Shown one piece after another: positions 1 to 8,396 of a DNA stretch of 64,000 nucleotides. Within the stretch, counting starts at the first letter, position 1, and every line of letters begins with the position of its first letter. The stretch covers positions 193,458 through 257,457 of the forward strand of contig NZ_QNRK01000001.1 in the NCBI RefSeq assembly GCF_003315135.1, read 5' to 3'. Under the pieces are notes generated by a model that was not told where the DNA came from, did not search any database, and was given only the letters and a program-made list of their open reading frames with translations. This DNA comes from Roseiarcus fermentans (lineage in GTDB: Bacteria > Pseudomonadota > Alphaproteobacteria > Rhizobiales > Beijerinckiaceae). The translations under genes were made by a program, and so were the position numbers.

Positions 1-223
1 ACACCGGGTGCGGCTCGCCCGTCAGGACCTCGCCTGCGCGCCGGAGCTGTTCGACGAGCTGCCGCCGACGTTGCGGGCGCTGAGCCGCCGCTCGCTGCGC
101 ATCCAGGAGCGGGTGATCCACCTCGATCGCGGTCTCCTCGCCGCCCGGGCGCCCGAGGCTTTCTCGCAGGCGAGCGCGGTCGCGGCGCAGGTCGCGCGGC
201 TGCGGGCGGCGTTCTCGGGCTGA
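1..223 (+). CDS. 3' end of an unidentified protein
   Basis: The frame is open from base 2 and ends at TGA 221-223, so this is the C-terminal 73 residues of a gene that begins upstream of the window. The segment is rich in Arg, Ala and Leu, is probably mostly helical, and ends in SG. I recognise no motif. A GTG at position 8 could be an internal start, but the frame is open to the window edge, so a truncated longer gene is more likely. Confidence 0.45.
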   Translation, partial: HRVRLARQDLACAPELFDELPPTLRALSRRSLRIQERVIHLDRGLLAARAPEAFSQASAVAAQVARLRAAFSG

Positions 224-382
224 GGGCGCGGCCGGGGCGGGCGCCTGAATGCAATGCCCCAGGCGGGCGGGATACGGCCAAAGGCCGGGCGGCGGGACAA
301 AAGCCGTCGCTGACCTACGGCGGCGCTTTCCGCTGAGACCGCCGTCCTGTACATTCCTGGTCGATCGCCCGGAACAGCAGCG

Positions 383-619
383 ATGACCAACACGCGCGTC
401 TTCAAGAACGGAAATTCGCAGGCTGTGCGCATCCCGGCGGAACTGGCTTACGAGCGCAGCGATATCGACGTCGAGATCGAACGCGTCGGCGACGAGCTCC
501 GCATTCGGCCCGCGAGCCGCTCGCTCGCAGGGGTGCTCGCCAAGTTCGCGCGTTTCTCCCCCGATTTCATGGCCGACGGACGCGGCGAGCATGATCAGGC
601 CGAGCGCGACCGCCTGTGA
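383..619 (+). CDS. VapB/MazE-like antitoxin (AbrB fold), apparently orphan
   Basis: This 78-residue protein begins with the SpoVT-AbrB signature of VapB antitoxins: 'FKNGNSQAVRIP' at residues 7-18, followed by a short beta-rich stretch. Such proteins bind operator DNA with the N-terminal swapped-hairpin fold and neutralise a PIN-domain toxin with the C-terminal tail. The tail here is acidic and basic and ends 'EHDQAERDRL'. No PIN-domain frame follows. The next 297 bases are non-coding and hold a dispersed palindromic repeat, so the toxin partner is missing locally. The family assignment is firm, the current role is not. Confidence 0.8.
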   Translation: MTNTRVFKNGNSQAVRIPAELAYERSDIDVEIERVGDELRIRPASRSLAGVLAKFARFSPDFMADGRGEHDQAERDRL

Positions 620-670
620 CCGCGCGCTCCGCGCCCCGTAACGGCCGAGGTGGGGCGAAAGCCCTTTCCG

Positions 671-859
671 TCGTCATCGCGAGGAGCTGAAGGCGACGCG
701 GCGATCCGGGGGCCACGGTGAGGAGAGGCGCCGCCCGGACTTTGGCGGACAGCGCGCGCCGGTCTCGCGGAGCGCCGTCCCCGCGCGCCAAGGTTGAGCA
801 ATCCACCAACCCGCGATCCGGCGGCGGCATGGATGGCTTCGCTGCGCTCGCCATGACGG
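671..859. repeat. Paired CGTCATTGCGAG-type dispersed element
   Basis: The left half at about 671-710 reads CGTCATCGCGAGGAG and leads into a GGCGATCC core. The right half at about 831-859 reads GGCTTCGCTGCGCTCGCCATGACGG, an inverted relative of the left half. Together they flank a non-coding centre. The same motif family recurs near 30953, 47915, 48080 and 48300 in this window. It fills the gap between the orphan antitoxin and the MarR gene. Confidence 0.6.
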
Positions 860-916
860 TCGTGAACTCCCGGCCATCGTGACGGCCGTGCGCTTTCCGT
901 CGAGGGGATCGTGCGC

Positions 917-1363
917 TCACCCTTCCGCGCCGGCAATTCGGTCGAGATTGGCGATCACCCGCGACAGCAGGGCGACGAACCGAGCGGCTTCCTCGTCGGA
1001 AAAACCGCTCAGCGCCTCGCGGTTGCCTTCCATCAGCGCTTCGCAGGCGTCCGGAATGCGCGTCGTCGCGACGCTCGTCAGCGCAATCCGGCTGCTGCGC
1101 CCGTCCGAGGGGTCGGGCGTGCGCCGGATCAACCCGTCCCGCTCCATGCGCGCCAGCATCTGCGCCATGGAAGGCTGCTCGATTCTGGCGAAGCGGGCGA
1201 GCTCGCGCTGCGTCTGCGCCCGGCCGTCCTGCAGCGCGACCAGCACCGGCAGGCAGCCCACGCCGAACCCCAGCGGCTTGAGGCGCGCCTCGCTCAGGCG
1301 GGCGAACCCGCGCGCCGCGAGGCTGATCAGGTGTCCCGGCGTGGACAGCACTTCGAAATTCAT
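917..1363 (-). CDS. MarR-family transcriptional regulator
   Basis: This 148-residue protein has the size and winged-helix layout of MarR repressors. A helix-turn-helix lies around residues 50-75 ('ELARFARIEQPSMAQMLARME'), followed by the wing motif 'DPSDGRSSRIALT' at about 83-95, which carries the DxRxxR-type core of the family. Such dimers repress neighbouring genes and release DNA when a small ligand or oxidant binds. It is divergent from a SnoaL-like gene. The gap between them contains two palindromes that are the obvious candidate operators, so autoregulation and control of the neighbour are likely. The ligand is unknown. Confidence 0.9.
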   Translation of the reverse strand: MNFEVLSTPGHLISLAARGFARLSEARLKPLGFGVGCLPVLVALQDGRAQTQRELARFARIEQPSMAQMLARMERDGLIRRTPDPSDGRSSRIALTSVATTRIPDACEALMEGNREALSGFSDEEAARFVALLSRVIANLDRIAGAEG

Positions 1364-1380
1364 GGCGACCGGCCTCTTGC

Positions 1381-1412
1381 ATAGGAGCCTATTGTTTTAT
1401 ATAGGCGCCTAT
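1381..1412. promoter_or_regulatory. Tandem palindromes, probable MarR operators
   Basis: ATAGGAGCCTAT at 1381-1392 has arms ATAGG/CCTAT around a two-base centre. ATAGGCGCCTAT at 1401-1412 is a perfect 12-base palindrome. Their centres are 20 bases apart, about two helical turns, so two dimers could bind the same DNA face. They sit just upstream of the MarR start and also upstream of the divergent SnoaL-like gene, in an AT-rich stretch that probably contains the promoters. Confidence 0.75.
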
Positions 1413-1523
1413 GTATAACGTCGGGCCGCCGCGCGCAACCCGCTCACCCCGCCGTGGCGCCTTCGCGGCGCAGGGCCGAGCGGACGCGGGGCGGCGTCCC
1501 GAACCAAGAGAAGGACCGGATCG

Positions 1524-1901
1524 ATGGAGAACACCGACGCGATCGTGCGCCGCCTGTACGAGGGCTTCAACCGACGCGACATTCCGGCCGTTCTGACGCT
1601 CCTCACCGACAATGTCGCGTGGGCGAACGGCATGGACGGCGGGCATGTGCACGGACACGACGGCGTCCGGGCCTACTGGACGAAGCAATGGGCGGCGATC
1701 GCGCCGCGGGTCGACCCGATCCGCGTCTCCCGGCGCGACGACGGGGCGACGGTGGCGGAGGTCCACCAGGTCGTCCGGGACCTCGCGGGAAAGGTGTTGC
1801 TCGACGAGGCGGTCCGGCATGTCTTCCACTTCGAGGGGGACCGCGTCAGCCGGTTCGACATCGAGAACGCCGGCGGGCTCGCGGGAATCGCGCACGCGTG
1901 A
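1524..1901 (+). CDS. SnoaL-like / NTF2-fold protein
   Basis: This 125-residue protein opens with the pattern typical of SnoaL-like NTF2-fold proteins: 'IVRRLYEGFNRRDIPAVLTLLTDNVAW' at residues 7-33, a helical hairpin followed by the first strand. The fold forms a conical cup that serves as a ligand pocket or a small enzyme active site. A purine-rich stretch (AAGAGAAGGA) lies just upstream of the ATG. It is divergent from the MarR gene and shares its palindromic control region, so it is probably an effector-induced target. The substrate cannot be deduced. Confidence 0.85.
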   Translation: MENTDAIVRRLYEGFNRRDIPAVLTLLTDNVAWANGMDGGHVHGHDGVRAYWTKQWAAIAPRVDPIRVSRRDDGATVAEVHQVVRDLAGKVLLDEAVRHVFHFEGDRVSRFDIENAGGLAGIAHA

Positions 1902-2049
1902 GGAGCGCGCGGGAAAGGTCGGCCAGCGCGGGCGCAAAGCTCCGCTCCGCGCAGCCGGCCGACAGGCCCGCGGCGGGGCCGGGCTTGCCTCGACCGGGAT
2001 TTGGCCGCATTGGTCGGCCAGTTATGCCCGCTCCCCGAACCCGCCGATC

Positions 2050-2709
2050 ATGCCCCCCAAACCAGTCCATCCGCCGCGCTGCTCGCTCACCCTGATCACG
2101 CCGCCGCTCTCGCCGGAGAGCGCTCCGGCCTTCGCCGGGATATTCGCCGAGGCGGTCGCAGCCGCCCCGGTGGCGAGCGCGCGCGTCCGCTTCGCCCCCG
2201 GGGCGGACGGGGACGCCAGGGCGATCGTCGCGCCGCTCCTGAAGGCCGCCGCGGCCGCGGACTGCGCCCTGATCCTGGACGGCGACCCCCGCCGCGTCGC
2301 CCGCCTCGGCGCCGACGGCGCGCATGTCGAAGGCGTGGACGAGGCGCTCGACGCGGCGCTGGACAGCCTGAAGCCGGAGCGGATCGTCGGCGCCGGCGGC
2401 TTGCGCATGCGCGACGACGCCATGACCGCGGGCGAGAAGGGCGCCGACTACGTCATGTTCGGCGAGCCGCGCGGCGAAACCCCGTCGATGGCGCTCGAAC
2501 TGTTGCTCGAGCGGGTCGGATGGTGGGCGGAGATTTTCGAAACCCCCTGCGTCGCCTATGCCGAATCGATCGACGCCGCGCGCCGGCTCGCGGCGGCGGG
2601 CGCGGACTTCGTCGCGGCCGACGACATCGTCTGGCGGGCGGCGTCCCCGGCCGAGGCCGTCCGGGCGCTGCACGCGGCGATTTCCGTCGCGGCGGCGGAG
2701 GGCGCATGA
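2050..2709 (+). CDS. Thiamine-phosphate-synthase-like (ThiE-family) protein
   Basis: The 219-residue product resembles the TIM-barrel ThiE family, which joins HMP pyrophosphate and THZ phosphate to make thiamine phosphate. Visible family features are 'LGADGAHVEG' (about residues 89-98, the GxDGxHxG-type motif), a central glycine-rich 'VGAGGLRMRDDA' and 'GADYVMFGEP', which corresponds to the GADYxxxGxxxPT region. The canonical residues after that motif are poorly kept, so it may be a divergent paralogue and not the main ThiE. The ATG at 2050 was chosen because the family start aligns there. It overlaps the next gene by ATGA. No thiamine riboswitch was seen. Confidence 0.72.
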   Translation: MPPKPVHPPRCSLTLITPPLSPESAPAFAGIFAEAVAAAPVASARVRFAPGADGDARAIVAPLLKAAAAADCALILDGDPRRVARLGADGAHVEGVDEALDAALDSLKPERIVGAGGLRMRDDAMTAGEKGADYVMFGEPRGETPSMALELLLERVGWWAEIFETPCVAYAESIDAARRLAAAGADFVAADDIVWRAASPAEAVRALHAAISVAAAEGA

Positions 2710-3680
2710 AGCGTCCCGTCCGTCTCGCCGCCGCCGCGGCGGTTCTGTCGCTCGCAGGCTCGCTCGGCCAGGCCGCCGCCGAGACGGCCCCCGCCCTTCC
2801 TTCCCTGCCGCCGCCGCTTCCCCCGCGCGCCGACGGCAAGCCGGCCGACCTGGCGTTCGGCGCCTATCAGCGCGGAAACTTCCTGATCGCGCTGCGCGAG
2901 GCCGAACGTCGGCTCGACCAGAACCCGCGCGACGCGGCGGCGATGACCCTGATCGGCGTCATCTATCGGGACGGCGCGGCCGAGGGGAAGAACGATCTCG
3001 AGGCGTCGCGCTGGTTCCGGCTCGCGAGCAATCTCGGCGATCCGCAGGCGGCCTACGAACTCGGGTCGCTGCTGCTCGAGGGGGCGAAGGACCTGCCGAA
3101 GGACCGGGACGCGGCCAAGGCGCAGTTCGAGCGCGCGGCCGCCCGGAACCAGGGCGCGGCGCTCTACAACCTCGGCGTGATGGCGCTCGAAGCGTCGGGC
3201 GGCAAGACTCCCGATTACGCGGCGGCCGCGCAATATTTCCTCAAGGCGGCGAACGCGGGCTACGACGACGGGGCCTATTCCTACGGCGTCATGCTGCGCG
3301 AAGGCAAAGGCGTGCCGGCCAATCTCGCCGAGAGCGCGCGCTGGCTCAAGCGCGCCGCCGACGCCGGCGTGGTCGCGGGGCAGGTCGAATATGCGATCAT
3401 GCTGTTCAACGGCAAGGGGGTGCCGAAGGACCAGGCCGCGTCGGTGGCGATCCTGAGGGTCGCGGCCGCCAAGGGCAATCCGATCGCGCAGAACCGGCTG
3501 GCGCATCTCTATGTCGACGGCGTCGGGGTCGACCGCGACCTCGCCAAGGCCGCGGCCTGGAACGCCTTCGCCAAGGCCGGCGGACTGCAGGACCAGGGGC
3601 TCGACGTGGCGACGGCCAATCTGACGGCCGACGAGCGCAGCCGCTTCACCCGCATCGTTCGCCAGACGATCGGAAACTGA
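2706..3680 (+). CDS. Sel1-repeat (TPR-like) exported protein
   Basis: This is a 324-residue protein with an N-terminal signal peptide (KRPVR, a hydrophobic alanine-rich core, cleavage near 'AAAETA' at about residue 26). A proline-rich linker follows, then a run of Sel1-like repeats. Examples are '[24 protein letters not shown]', '[24 protein letters not shown]' and '[24 protein letters not shown]'. Sel1 repeats form helical scaffolds for protein contacts, often in the periplasm. The start overlaps the ThiE-like stop (ATGA), so the two are probably translationally coupled. The partner is unknown. Confidence 0.88.
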   Translation: MKRPVRLAAAAAVLSLAGSLGQAAAETAPALPSLPPPLPPRADGKPADLAFGAYQRGNFLIALREAERRLDQNPRDAAAMTLIGVIYRDGAAEGKNDLEASRWFRLASNLGDPQAAYELGSLLLEGAKDLPKDRDAAKAQFERAAARNQGAALYNLGVMALEASGGKTPDYAAAAQYFLKAANAGYDDGAYSYGVMLREGKGVPANLAESARWLKRAADAGVVAGQVEYAIMLFNGKGVPKDQAASVAILRVAAAKGNPIAQNRLAHLYVDGVGVDRDLAKAAAWNAFAKAGGLQDQGLDVATANLTADERSRFTRIVRQTIGN

Positions 3681-3756
3681 AAGCAAGGGGGCGTCGGCCG
3701 GACGGGCGCGCCCTCGGGAACGGCGGCGTCCCATGGCTTCTTTTGAGGAGGCAGGC

Positions 3757-5583
3757 ATGACGGATCTCAACGCGCGGGTCGGCGAAGTCACCGAGCGGAT
3801 CGTGAAGCGGAGCGCCGCCGCGCGCCGCCCCTATCTCGACCGGATCGACGAAGCGGTGGCGAAACGGCCGGCGCGCAAGCGGCTCGGCTGCGCCAACTTC
3901 GCCCACGGTTTCGCGGCCTGCGCGCCGGGCGACAAGCAGGCTTTGCGCGAGGGCGACGGGCCGAACCTCGCGATCGTCACCGCCTACAACGACATGCTCT
4001 CGGCCCATCAGCCGTTCGACCGGTTCCCCGACCTGATCAAGCAGGCGGCGCGCGCGGTCGGCGGCTCGGCCCAGGTCGCCGGCGGCGTTCCGGCGATGTG
4101 CGACGGGGTCACGCAGGGCGAAGCGGGCATGGAGCTGTCGCTGTTCTCCCGCGACGTGATCGCGCTCGCGACCGCGGTGGCGCTGTCGCACGACATGTTC
4201 GACGCCGCGGTCTATCTGGGCGTGTGCGACAAGATCGTGCCGGGGCTGCTGATCGGCGCCTTGTCGTTCGGTCATCTGCCGGCGGTGTTCCTGCCCGCGG
4301 GGCCGATGCCGTCCGGTCTGGCGAACGACGAGAAGTCGAAAATCCGCCAGCTCTACGCCGAAGGCAAGGCGACGCGGGTCGACCTGCTCGAGGCCGAGTC
4401 GAAGGCCTATCATGGGCCCGGCACCTGCACGTTCTACGGCACGGCCAACACCAATCAAATGCTGATGGAGATCATGGGGCTTCACCTGCCCGGCGCCTCG
4501 TTCGTCAACCCGAACACGCCGCTCAGGGACGCTCTGACGATGCTCGGGGTAAAGCGGGCGCTGGAAATGACCGCGCTCGGCAACGCCTTCACCCCGATCG
4601 GACATGTGGTCGACGAGCGCGCCGTGGTCAACGGCGTCGTCGGCCTGCACGCGACCGGCGGCTCGACCAATCACACCATCCACCTCATCGCCATGGCCGC
4701 CGCGGCGGGCATCGCGCTCCGGTGGGAGGATTTCGCCGACCTCGCCGAGGTGACGCCGCTCTTGACCCGCATCTACCCCAACGGCAAGGCCGACGTGAAC
4801 CATTTCCAGGCCGCGGGCGGCATGGGGCTGCTCATCCGTGAGCTCAACGACGCCGGGCTCGTGCACGGCGAGGCGCGCACGGTGTGGGGCGAGCGGCTCG
4901 CCGATTACGTCGTCGAGCCTCATCTCGACGAGTCGGGCGAGATCGGCTGGCGGCCTGCGCCGGACGCCTCGGGCGACGTCGCCGTGCTGCGCGGCGCCGC
5001 CGATCCGTTCCAGCCGACCGGCGGCCTGCGCGTGCTCGAGGGGCCGCTTGGTCGGGCGGTGATCAAGACCTCCGCGGTCGCCCCCGATCGCCATGTGATC
5101 GAGGCGCCGGCGCGGGTGTTCCACAGCCAGGAGGAGCTGCACGCGGCGTTCCGGGCGGGCGAACTCGACCGCGATTTCGTCGCGGTCGTGCGCTTCCAGG
5201 GCCCGAAGGCGATCGGCATGCCGGAACTGCACAAGCTGATGCCGCCGCTCGGGGTTCTTCAGGACCGCGGCCACCGGGTGGCGCTGGTCACCGACGGCCG
5301 TCTCTCCGGCGCCTCGGGCAAGGTGCCCTCCGCCATCCACGTCACGCCCGAGGCCGCGGCCGGCGGCGCGATCGGAAAAATCCGCAACGGCGACGTGGTC
5401 CGGCTCGACGCCCCCGCCGGCCGCCTCGACGTGATCATCGACGCCGACGTCTGGGCGCGGCGGGGCCACGCGGAAACCGATCTCGCCCGCTCGCACGTCG
5501 GCATGGGGCGCGAATTGTTCGCCGCGTTCCGCGGGCAGGTGGGCGCGGCGGACGAAGGCGCGGCGATCTTCTCGGCGGTGTGA
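3757..5583 (+). CDS. edd: Phosphogluconate dehydratase (Edd)
   Basis: This enzyme dehydrates 6-phosphogluconate to KDPG, the first committed step of the Entner-Doudoroff pathway. The 608-residue length fits the IlvD/Edd family. The sequence has 'NFAHGFAAC', '[14 protein letters not shown]', '[25 protein letters not shown]', '[13 protein letters not shown]', '[21 protein letters not shown]' and '[18 protein letters not shown]'. The cysteines in 'MCDGVTQG', 'VCDKIVPG' and 'GTCTFYG' are the Fe-S ligand candidates. I chose ATG 3757 over ATG 3733 because GAGGAGG lies seven bases upstream of 3757. No eda or zwf is adjacent. Confidence 0.95.
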   Translation: MTDLNARVGEVTERIVKRSAAARRPYLDRIDEAVAKRPARKRLGCANFAHGFAACAPGDKQALREGDGPNLAIVTAYNDMLSAHQPFDRFPDLIKQAARAVGGSAQVAGGVPAMCDGVTQGEAGMELSLFSRDVIALATAVALSHDMFDAAVYLGVCDKIVPGLLIGALSFGHLPAVFLPAGPMPSGLANDEKSKIRQLYAEGKATRVDLLEAESKAYHGPGTCTFYGTANTNQMLMEIMGLHLPGASFVNPNTPLRDALTMLGVKRALEMTALGNAFTPIGHVVDERAVVNGVVGLHATGGSTNHTIHLIAMAAAAGIALRWEDFADLAEVTPLLTRIYPNGKADVNHFQAAGGMGLLIRELNDAGLVHGEARTVWGERLADYVVEPHLDESGEIGWRPAPDASGDVAVLRGAADPFQPTGGLRVLEGPLGRAVIKTSAVAPDRHVIEAPARVFHSQEELHAAFRAGELDRDFVAVVRFQGPKAIGMPELHKLMPPLGVLQDRGHRVALVTDGRLSGASGKVPSAIHVTPEAAAGGAIGKIRNGDVVRLDAPAGRLDVIIDADVWARRGHAETDLARSHVGMGRELFAAFRGQVGAADEGAAIFSAV

Positions 5584-5600
5584 GCCGCGGACGTCGCTTT

Positions 5601-5661
5601 TCACCACGAAGGGCACGAAGGACCACGAAGTCTTCGTGTCCCTTGGTGTCCTTCGTGGTGA
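5601..5661. repeat. Long imperfect hairpin, 30-base arms, after edd
   Basis: Left arm 5601-5630 and right arm 5632-5661 are separated by one base. They pair at 26 of 30 positions, the outer 12 being identical. The arms are built from the repeated word CACGAAGG (ACCACGAAGG, GCACGAAGG). It starts 18 bases after the edd stop and could end or stabilise the transcript, but there is no T-tract, so a dispersed repeat element is at least as likely. Confidence 0.75.
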
Positions 5662-5915
5662 GTTCGACCGCTGCGGCCCGCGAACCGTCGCGTCGCCCTT
5701 CGCGCTCCTCTCGGCGAGGGAACAAGGGCGCGCCCGTTCGCAGCCCGCGTTGACTCTTCCTTCACCCTTCGCCGGCGATATCAAGACCGTCGCCCTCGGG
5801 GCGATCATCGGGAAGCAGGGCGCGCCGCAGCCCGTCCATGGACGGGCTCGCGCCTCGGCCGGCGCCTTCGACGCCGGGCGCGCCGCTTCCAGCCGCAAAA
5901 TCAGCGAGGAGACCG

Positions 5916-6077
5916 ATGCCGTCACGTCTGTGGCTGATACTGGCTTTCATCGTCGCCTTCGGCGCAACCCCGGCGCAGGCGGCGCGCGCGCCGGCGCGCC
6001 TCGCTCAGGCGAGCTTCGTCGCGCCGCCCAATGGCGCGCCGCCGCCCGTCGGCGCAACACGAGGGACGCGGCCGTGA
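5916..6077 (+). CDS. Small exported peptide, unknown
   Basis: A 53-residue frame starts at ATG 5916 behind GCGAGGAGACCG, a good ribosome-binding site. Residues 1-22 form a convincing signal peptide: 'MPSRLW', a hydrophobic core, then 'TPAQA' before a probable cleavage at 'AQA-AR'. The remaining 31 residues are rich in Ala, Pro and Arg ('NGAPPPVGATRGTRP') without a recognised motif. It may be a genuine small periplasmic peptide or the remnant of a longer exported gene. The flanking bases 5662-5915 show nothing else. Confidence 0.4.
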   Translation: MPSRLWLILAFIVAFGATPAQAARAPARLAQASFVAPPNGAPPPVGATRGTRP

Positions 6078-6254
6078 GGCCGGCCGCGCCGACGGACGAT
6101 TGCACTCGCGCACGAAGGAACTTGACGCCGAGGCGGCGCCCTTGTTCAACTCGCGTCGCCGATCGCGCGCGCAGGCGGTCGAGCGCGTCTCGTCCTTCCT
6201 GGCGACATCGCGCGCTTCGCGACGGCTCCTGAGCTATCGGAGGGGAAACGCGAC

Positions 6255-7352
6255 ATGCCTCAACCCTATACGGCCGTCGGCCTCGTTCCGACCGTTCGCG
6301 GCGTCCGCAAGCGGGCGGAGATCGAGCGCAATCTCGAACACATCGCCCACATGATCGCCGCCGCTGCCTGGCTTTCGAGCCTCGATCTGCCGGTGCGGCT
6401 GGTCGCCGTGCCGGAGGGCGCGCTCCAGGGTTTTACCGACGAGGTGTTCGATCTCGACCACGTCACCTACGCGCGCGAGACCGCGATCGACATTCCCGGC
6501 CCCGAGACGCGGTTCCTCGGCGACCTCGCGCGCCACTGGAACGTGTTCATCATGGCCCAGGCCAAGGCGCGCCACGAAGCCTTTCCCGACCGCTTCTTCA
6601 ACGTCGGCTTCGCCATCGATCCCAAGGGCGAGGTGGCGCTCAAGCACTACAAGCTCGCGACGCTCTATCCGGTCGAGCATTCGGTGACGCCGCACGACGT
6701 CTGGGACCGCTGGATCGAACTCTACGGGCGAACGCTCGACGCCTTCTATCCGGTCGCCGACACCGAGATCGGGCGGCTCGGCGTGCTGATGGCGAACGAG
6801 GGATCGTATCCGGAGAACGCCCGCGGTCTGGCGATGAACGGCGCCGAGGTCGTCTACCGCGCCTCGTATCCGCACCCGCACACCGGCAACGACTTCTTCG
6901 AGATCCAGAACCGCGCCCGCGCGCTCGACAACAATTTCTTCGTCGTCGCTCCCAACATGGGAACCTACTACCTCGACGCCGACGCGGACCTGCCGATCGA
7001 CACCTTCGGCGGCCGCTCGATGATCGTCGACTACAAGGGCCGGATCGTCGGCCGCCACGACTACGGCGCCGGCTCCTCCTATGTCGCCGGCACGATCGAC
7101 ATCGAGGCCATGCGGGATCACCGCACGCGCGCGCAGTGGGACAACTGGATGAAGGACCTGCGCACCGAGGTCTACCAGACGATCTACGAGCAGCCGGTCT
7201 ATCCGAAGAACCTCTATCTCGACCGGCCGCCCTACAATCACGCCGAGTTCCGCCGCGAGGTGATCGACCGGCAGATCGCCCAGATGATCGAGCGCAAGAT
7301 CTGGACGCCGCCGGGCGCGTACGGGGCAGGGCCCGGGAAGCCGGAGCGCTGA
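6255..7352 (+). CDS. Nitrilase-superfamily protein lacking the catalytic cysteine
   Basis: This 365-residue protein has the alpha-beta-beta-alpha carbon-nitrogen hydrolase fold. The first catalytic Glu is E54 in 'VPEGALQGF', the Lys region is 'LKHYKLATLYPVEH' (K133 probable), and the nucleophile region is 'GRLGVLMANEGSYPENARGLAMNGAEVV'. At the position where hydrolysing members have Cys (the C of 'ICYDxxFPE') this protein has Ala180. The downstream landmarks ('YPENARGLA', 'ASYPH', 'NRARALDNNFFVVAPN') are well kept, so the fold is intact. GGAGG lies about 12 bases upstream of the ATG. It may be a binding protein or use other chemistry; hydrolase activity should not be assumed. Confidence 0.82.
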   Translation: MPQPYTAVGLVPTVRGVRKRAEIERNLEHIAHMIAAAAWLSSLDLPVRLVAVPEGALQGFTDEVFDLDHVTYARETAIDIPGPETRFLGDLARHWNVFIMAQAKARHEAFPDRFFNVGFAIDPKGEVALKHYKLATLYPVEHSVTPHDVWDRWIELYGRTLDAFYPVADTEIGRLGVLMANEGSYPENARGLAMNGAEVVYRASYPHPHTGNDFFEIQNRARALDNNFFVVAPNMGTYYLDADADLPIDTFGGRSMIVDYKGRIVGRHDYGAGSSYVAGTIDIEAMRDHRTRAQWDNWMKDLRTEVYQTIYEQPVYPKNLYLDRPPYNHAEFRREVIDRQIAQMIERKIWTPPGAYGAGPGKPER

Positions 7353-7392
7353 GCGACCGCGGCGTCGAGCGGCTTGCCGCCTGCCTTGCGCT

Positions 7393-8298
7393 TCAGAGTC
7401 GCCGCCAGCGCGCCGCGCCGTCCGCCTCCTCGCCCGCCACAATTCCTCGCTCCGCGAGGTCCTCGAGATGGGCGAGGGTCGAGAGGCCGGCGGCACGGAC
7501 GAGCTTCGGGTCGAGGCCGACATAGACCCGCGCCACCAGTTCCGGAATGGTGGCCGCGCCGGCGTCGAGCGCCGTCAGAATCGAGACCTCGCGCTGGCGG
7601 CGGTGATGCGCCAGCGCCCGGACATAGCGCTGCGGCTCCGTGACCGGCCCGCCATGGCCCGGCCAGTAGATGCGCTCGCCGTGGGCGCGCACCTTGTCGA
7701 GCGAGGCCATGTAGGCGCCCATCGATCCGTCGGGCGGCGCGATCACCGAAGTCGACCAGGCCATCACGTGGTCGCCGGAGAACAGCGCCTGCTCCTGGCC
7801 GAGCGCGAAGCACAGGTGATTGGCGCAGTGGCCCGGGGTCGCCACCGCCTCGAGCGTGAAGCCGGCGCCCTCGAACCGCTCGCCGTCGGCGAGGACCGCG
7901 TCCGGGGCGTAGGCGCGGTCGTGCGACGAATCGAGCCCGCCCGTTCCGTCGCCCTTCGGGGCGAACGGCGCCGCGCCGACGATGCGGGCGCCGGTGGCCT
8001 GTTTCAGCCGGCCGGCGAGGGCGCTGTGGTCGCGGTGGGTGTGGGTGACGACGATCGTGGCGACCGTCTCGCCCGCGACCGCGGCGAGGATCGCGTCGAG
8101 GTGCGACGTTTCGTCCGGGCCCGGGTCGAGGACGGCGACGGCGCCTTGCCCCAGAATGTAGGTGCAGGTGCCGTTGAAGGTGAACGGCGAGGCGTTCGGC
8201 GCGATCAGACGGCGCACGAGCGGCGAAAGCCGCGTCGCCTCGCGCGGCGGCGACTGCCGCGGGTCGACGAAGAGGTCGGGTTCCTTGTCCTCGGCCAT
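7393..8298 (-). CDS. MBL-fold metallo-hydrolase (LACTB2-like)
   Basis: This 301-residue metallo-beta-lactamase-fold protein has the zinc motif 'THTHRDHS' at about residues 84-91. Further metal ligands are in 'TPGHCANHLCF' (H) and 'FSGDHVMAWS' (D), with a final His in 'WPGHGGPV'. The C-terminal part ('REVSILTALDAGAATIPELVARVY') is a helical winged domain like that of the LACTB2/PksB-type branch. Family members hydrolyse thioesters or phosphodiesters, and the substrate here is unknown. It is divergent from bioY, 98 bases apart. Confidence 0.88.
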   Translation of the reverse strand: MAEDKEPDLFVDPRQSPPREATRLSPLVRRLIAPNASPFTFNGTCTYILGQGAVAVLDPGPDETSHLDAILAAVAGETVATIVVTHTHRDHSALAGRLKQATGARIVGAAPFAPKGDGTGGLDSSHDRAYAPDAVLADGERFEGAGFTLEAVATPGHCANHLCFALGQEQALFSGDHVMAWSTSVIAPPDGSMGAYMASLDKVRAHGERIYWPGHGGPVTEPQRYVRALAHHRRQREVSILTALDAGAATIPELVARVYVGLDPKLVRAAGLSTLAHLEDLAERGIVAGEEADGAARWRRL

Positions 8299-8396
8299 GC
8301 GCGTTCGGGTCCTCGTGCGACACTCGTCGCCTTGTCATGATAGCCTGTCATGACTAAGACGCGTAGAGCCGACCGCTGGAAGCATTTGGAGATCCC

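Noticed and set aside
1902-2049. Possible thiamine riboswitch before the ThiE-like gene
   Set aside because: I could not find the conserved TPP-aptamer core (CUGAGA) in the 148 bases before the start.
3646-5925. A 759-codon open frame on the minus strand opposite edd
   Set aside because: High GC leaves the antisense frame of a real gene free of stops. The product is Arg/Ala/Pro-biased with no motif, and edd on the plus strand is complete and convincing.
8299-8396. Possible riboswitch or BirA-type operator before bioY
   Set aside because: The 98-base gap shows no biotin-operator-like long dyad and no known riboswitch core.
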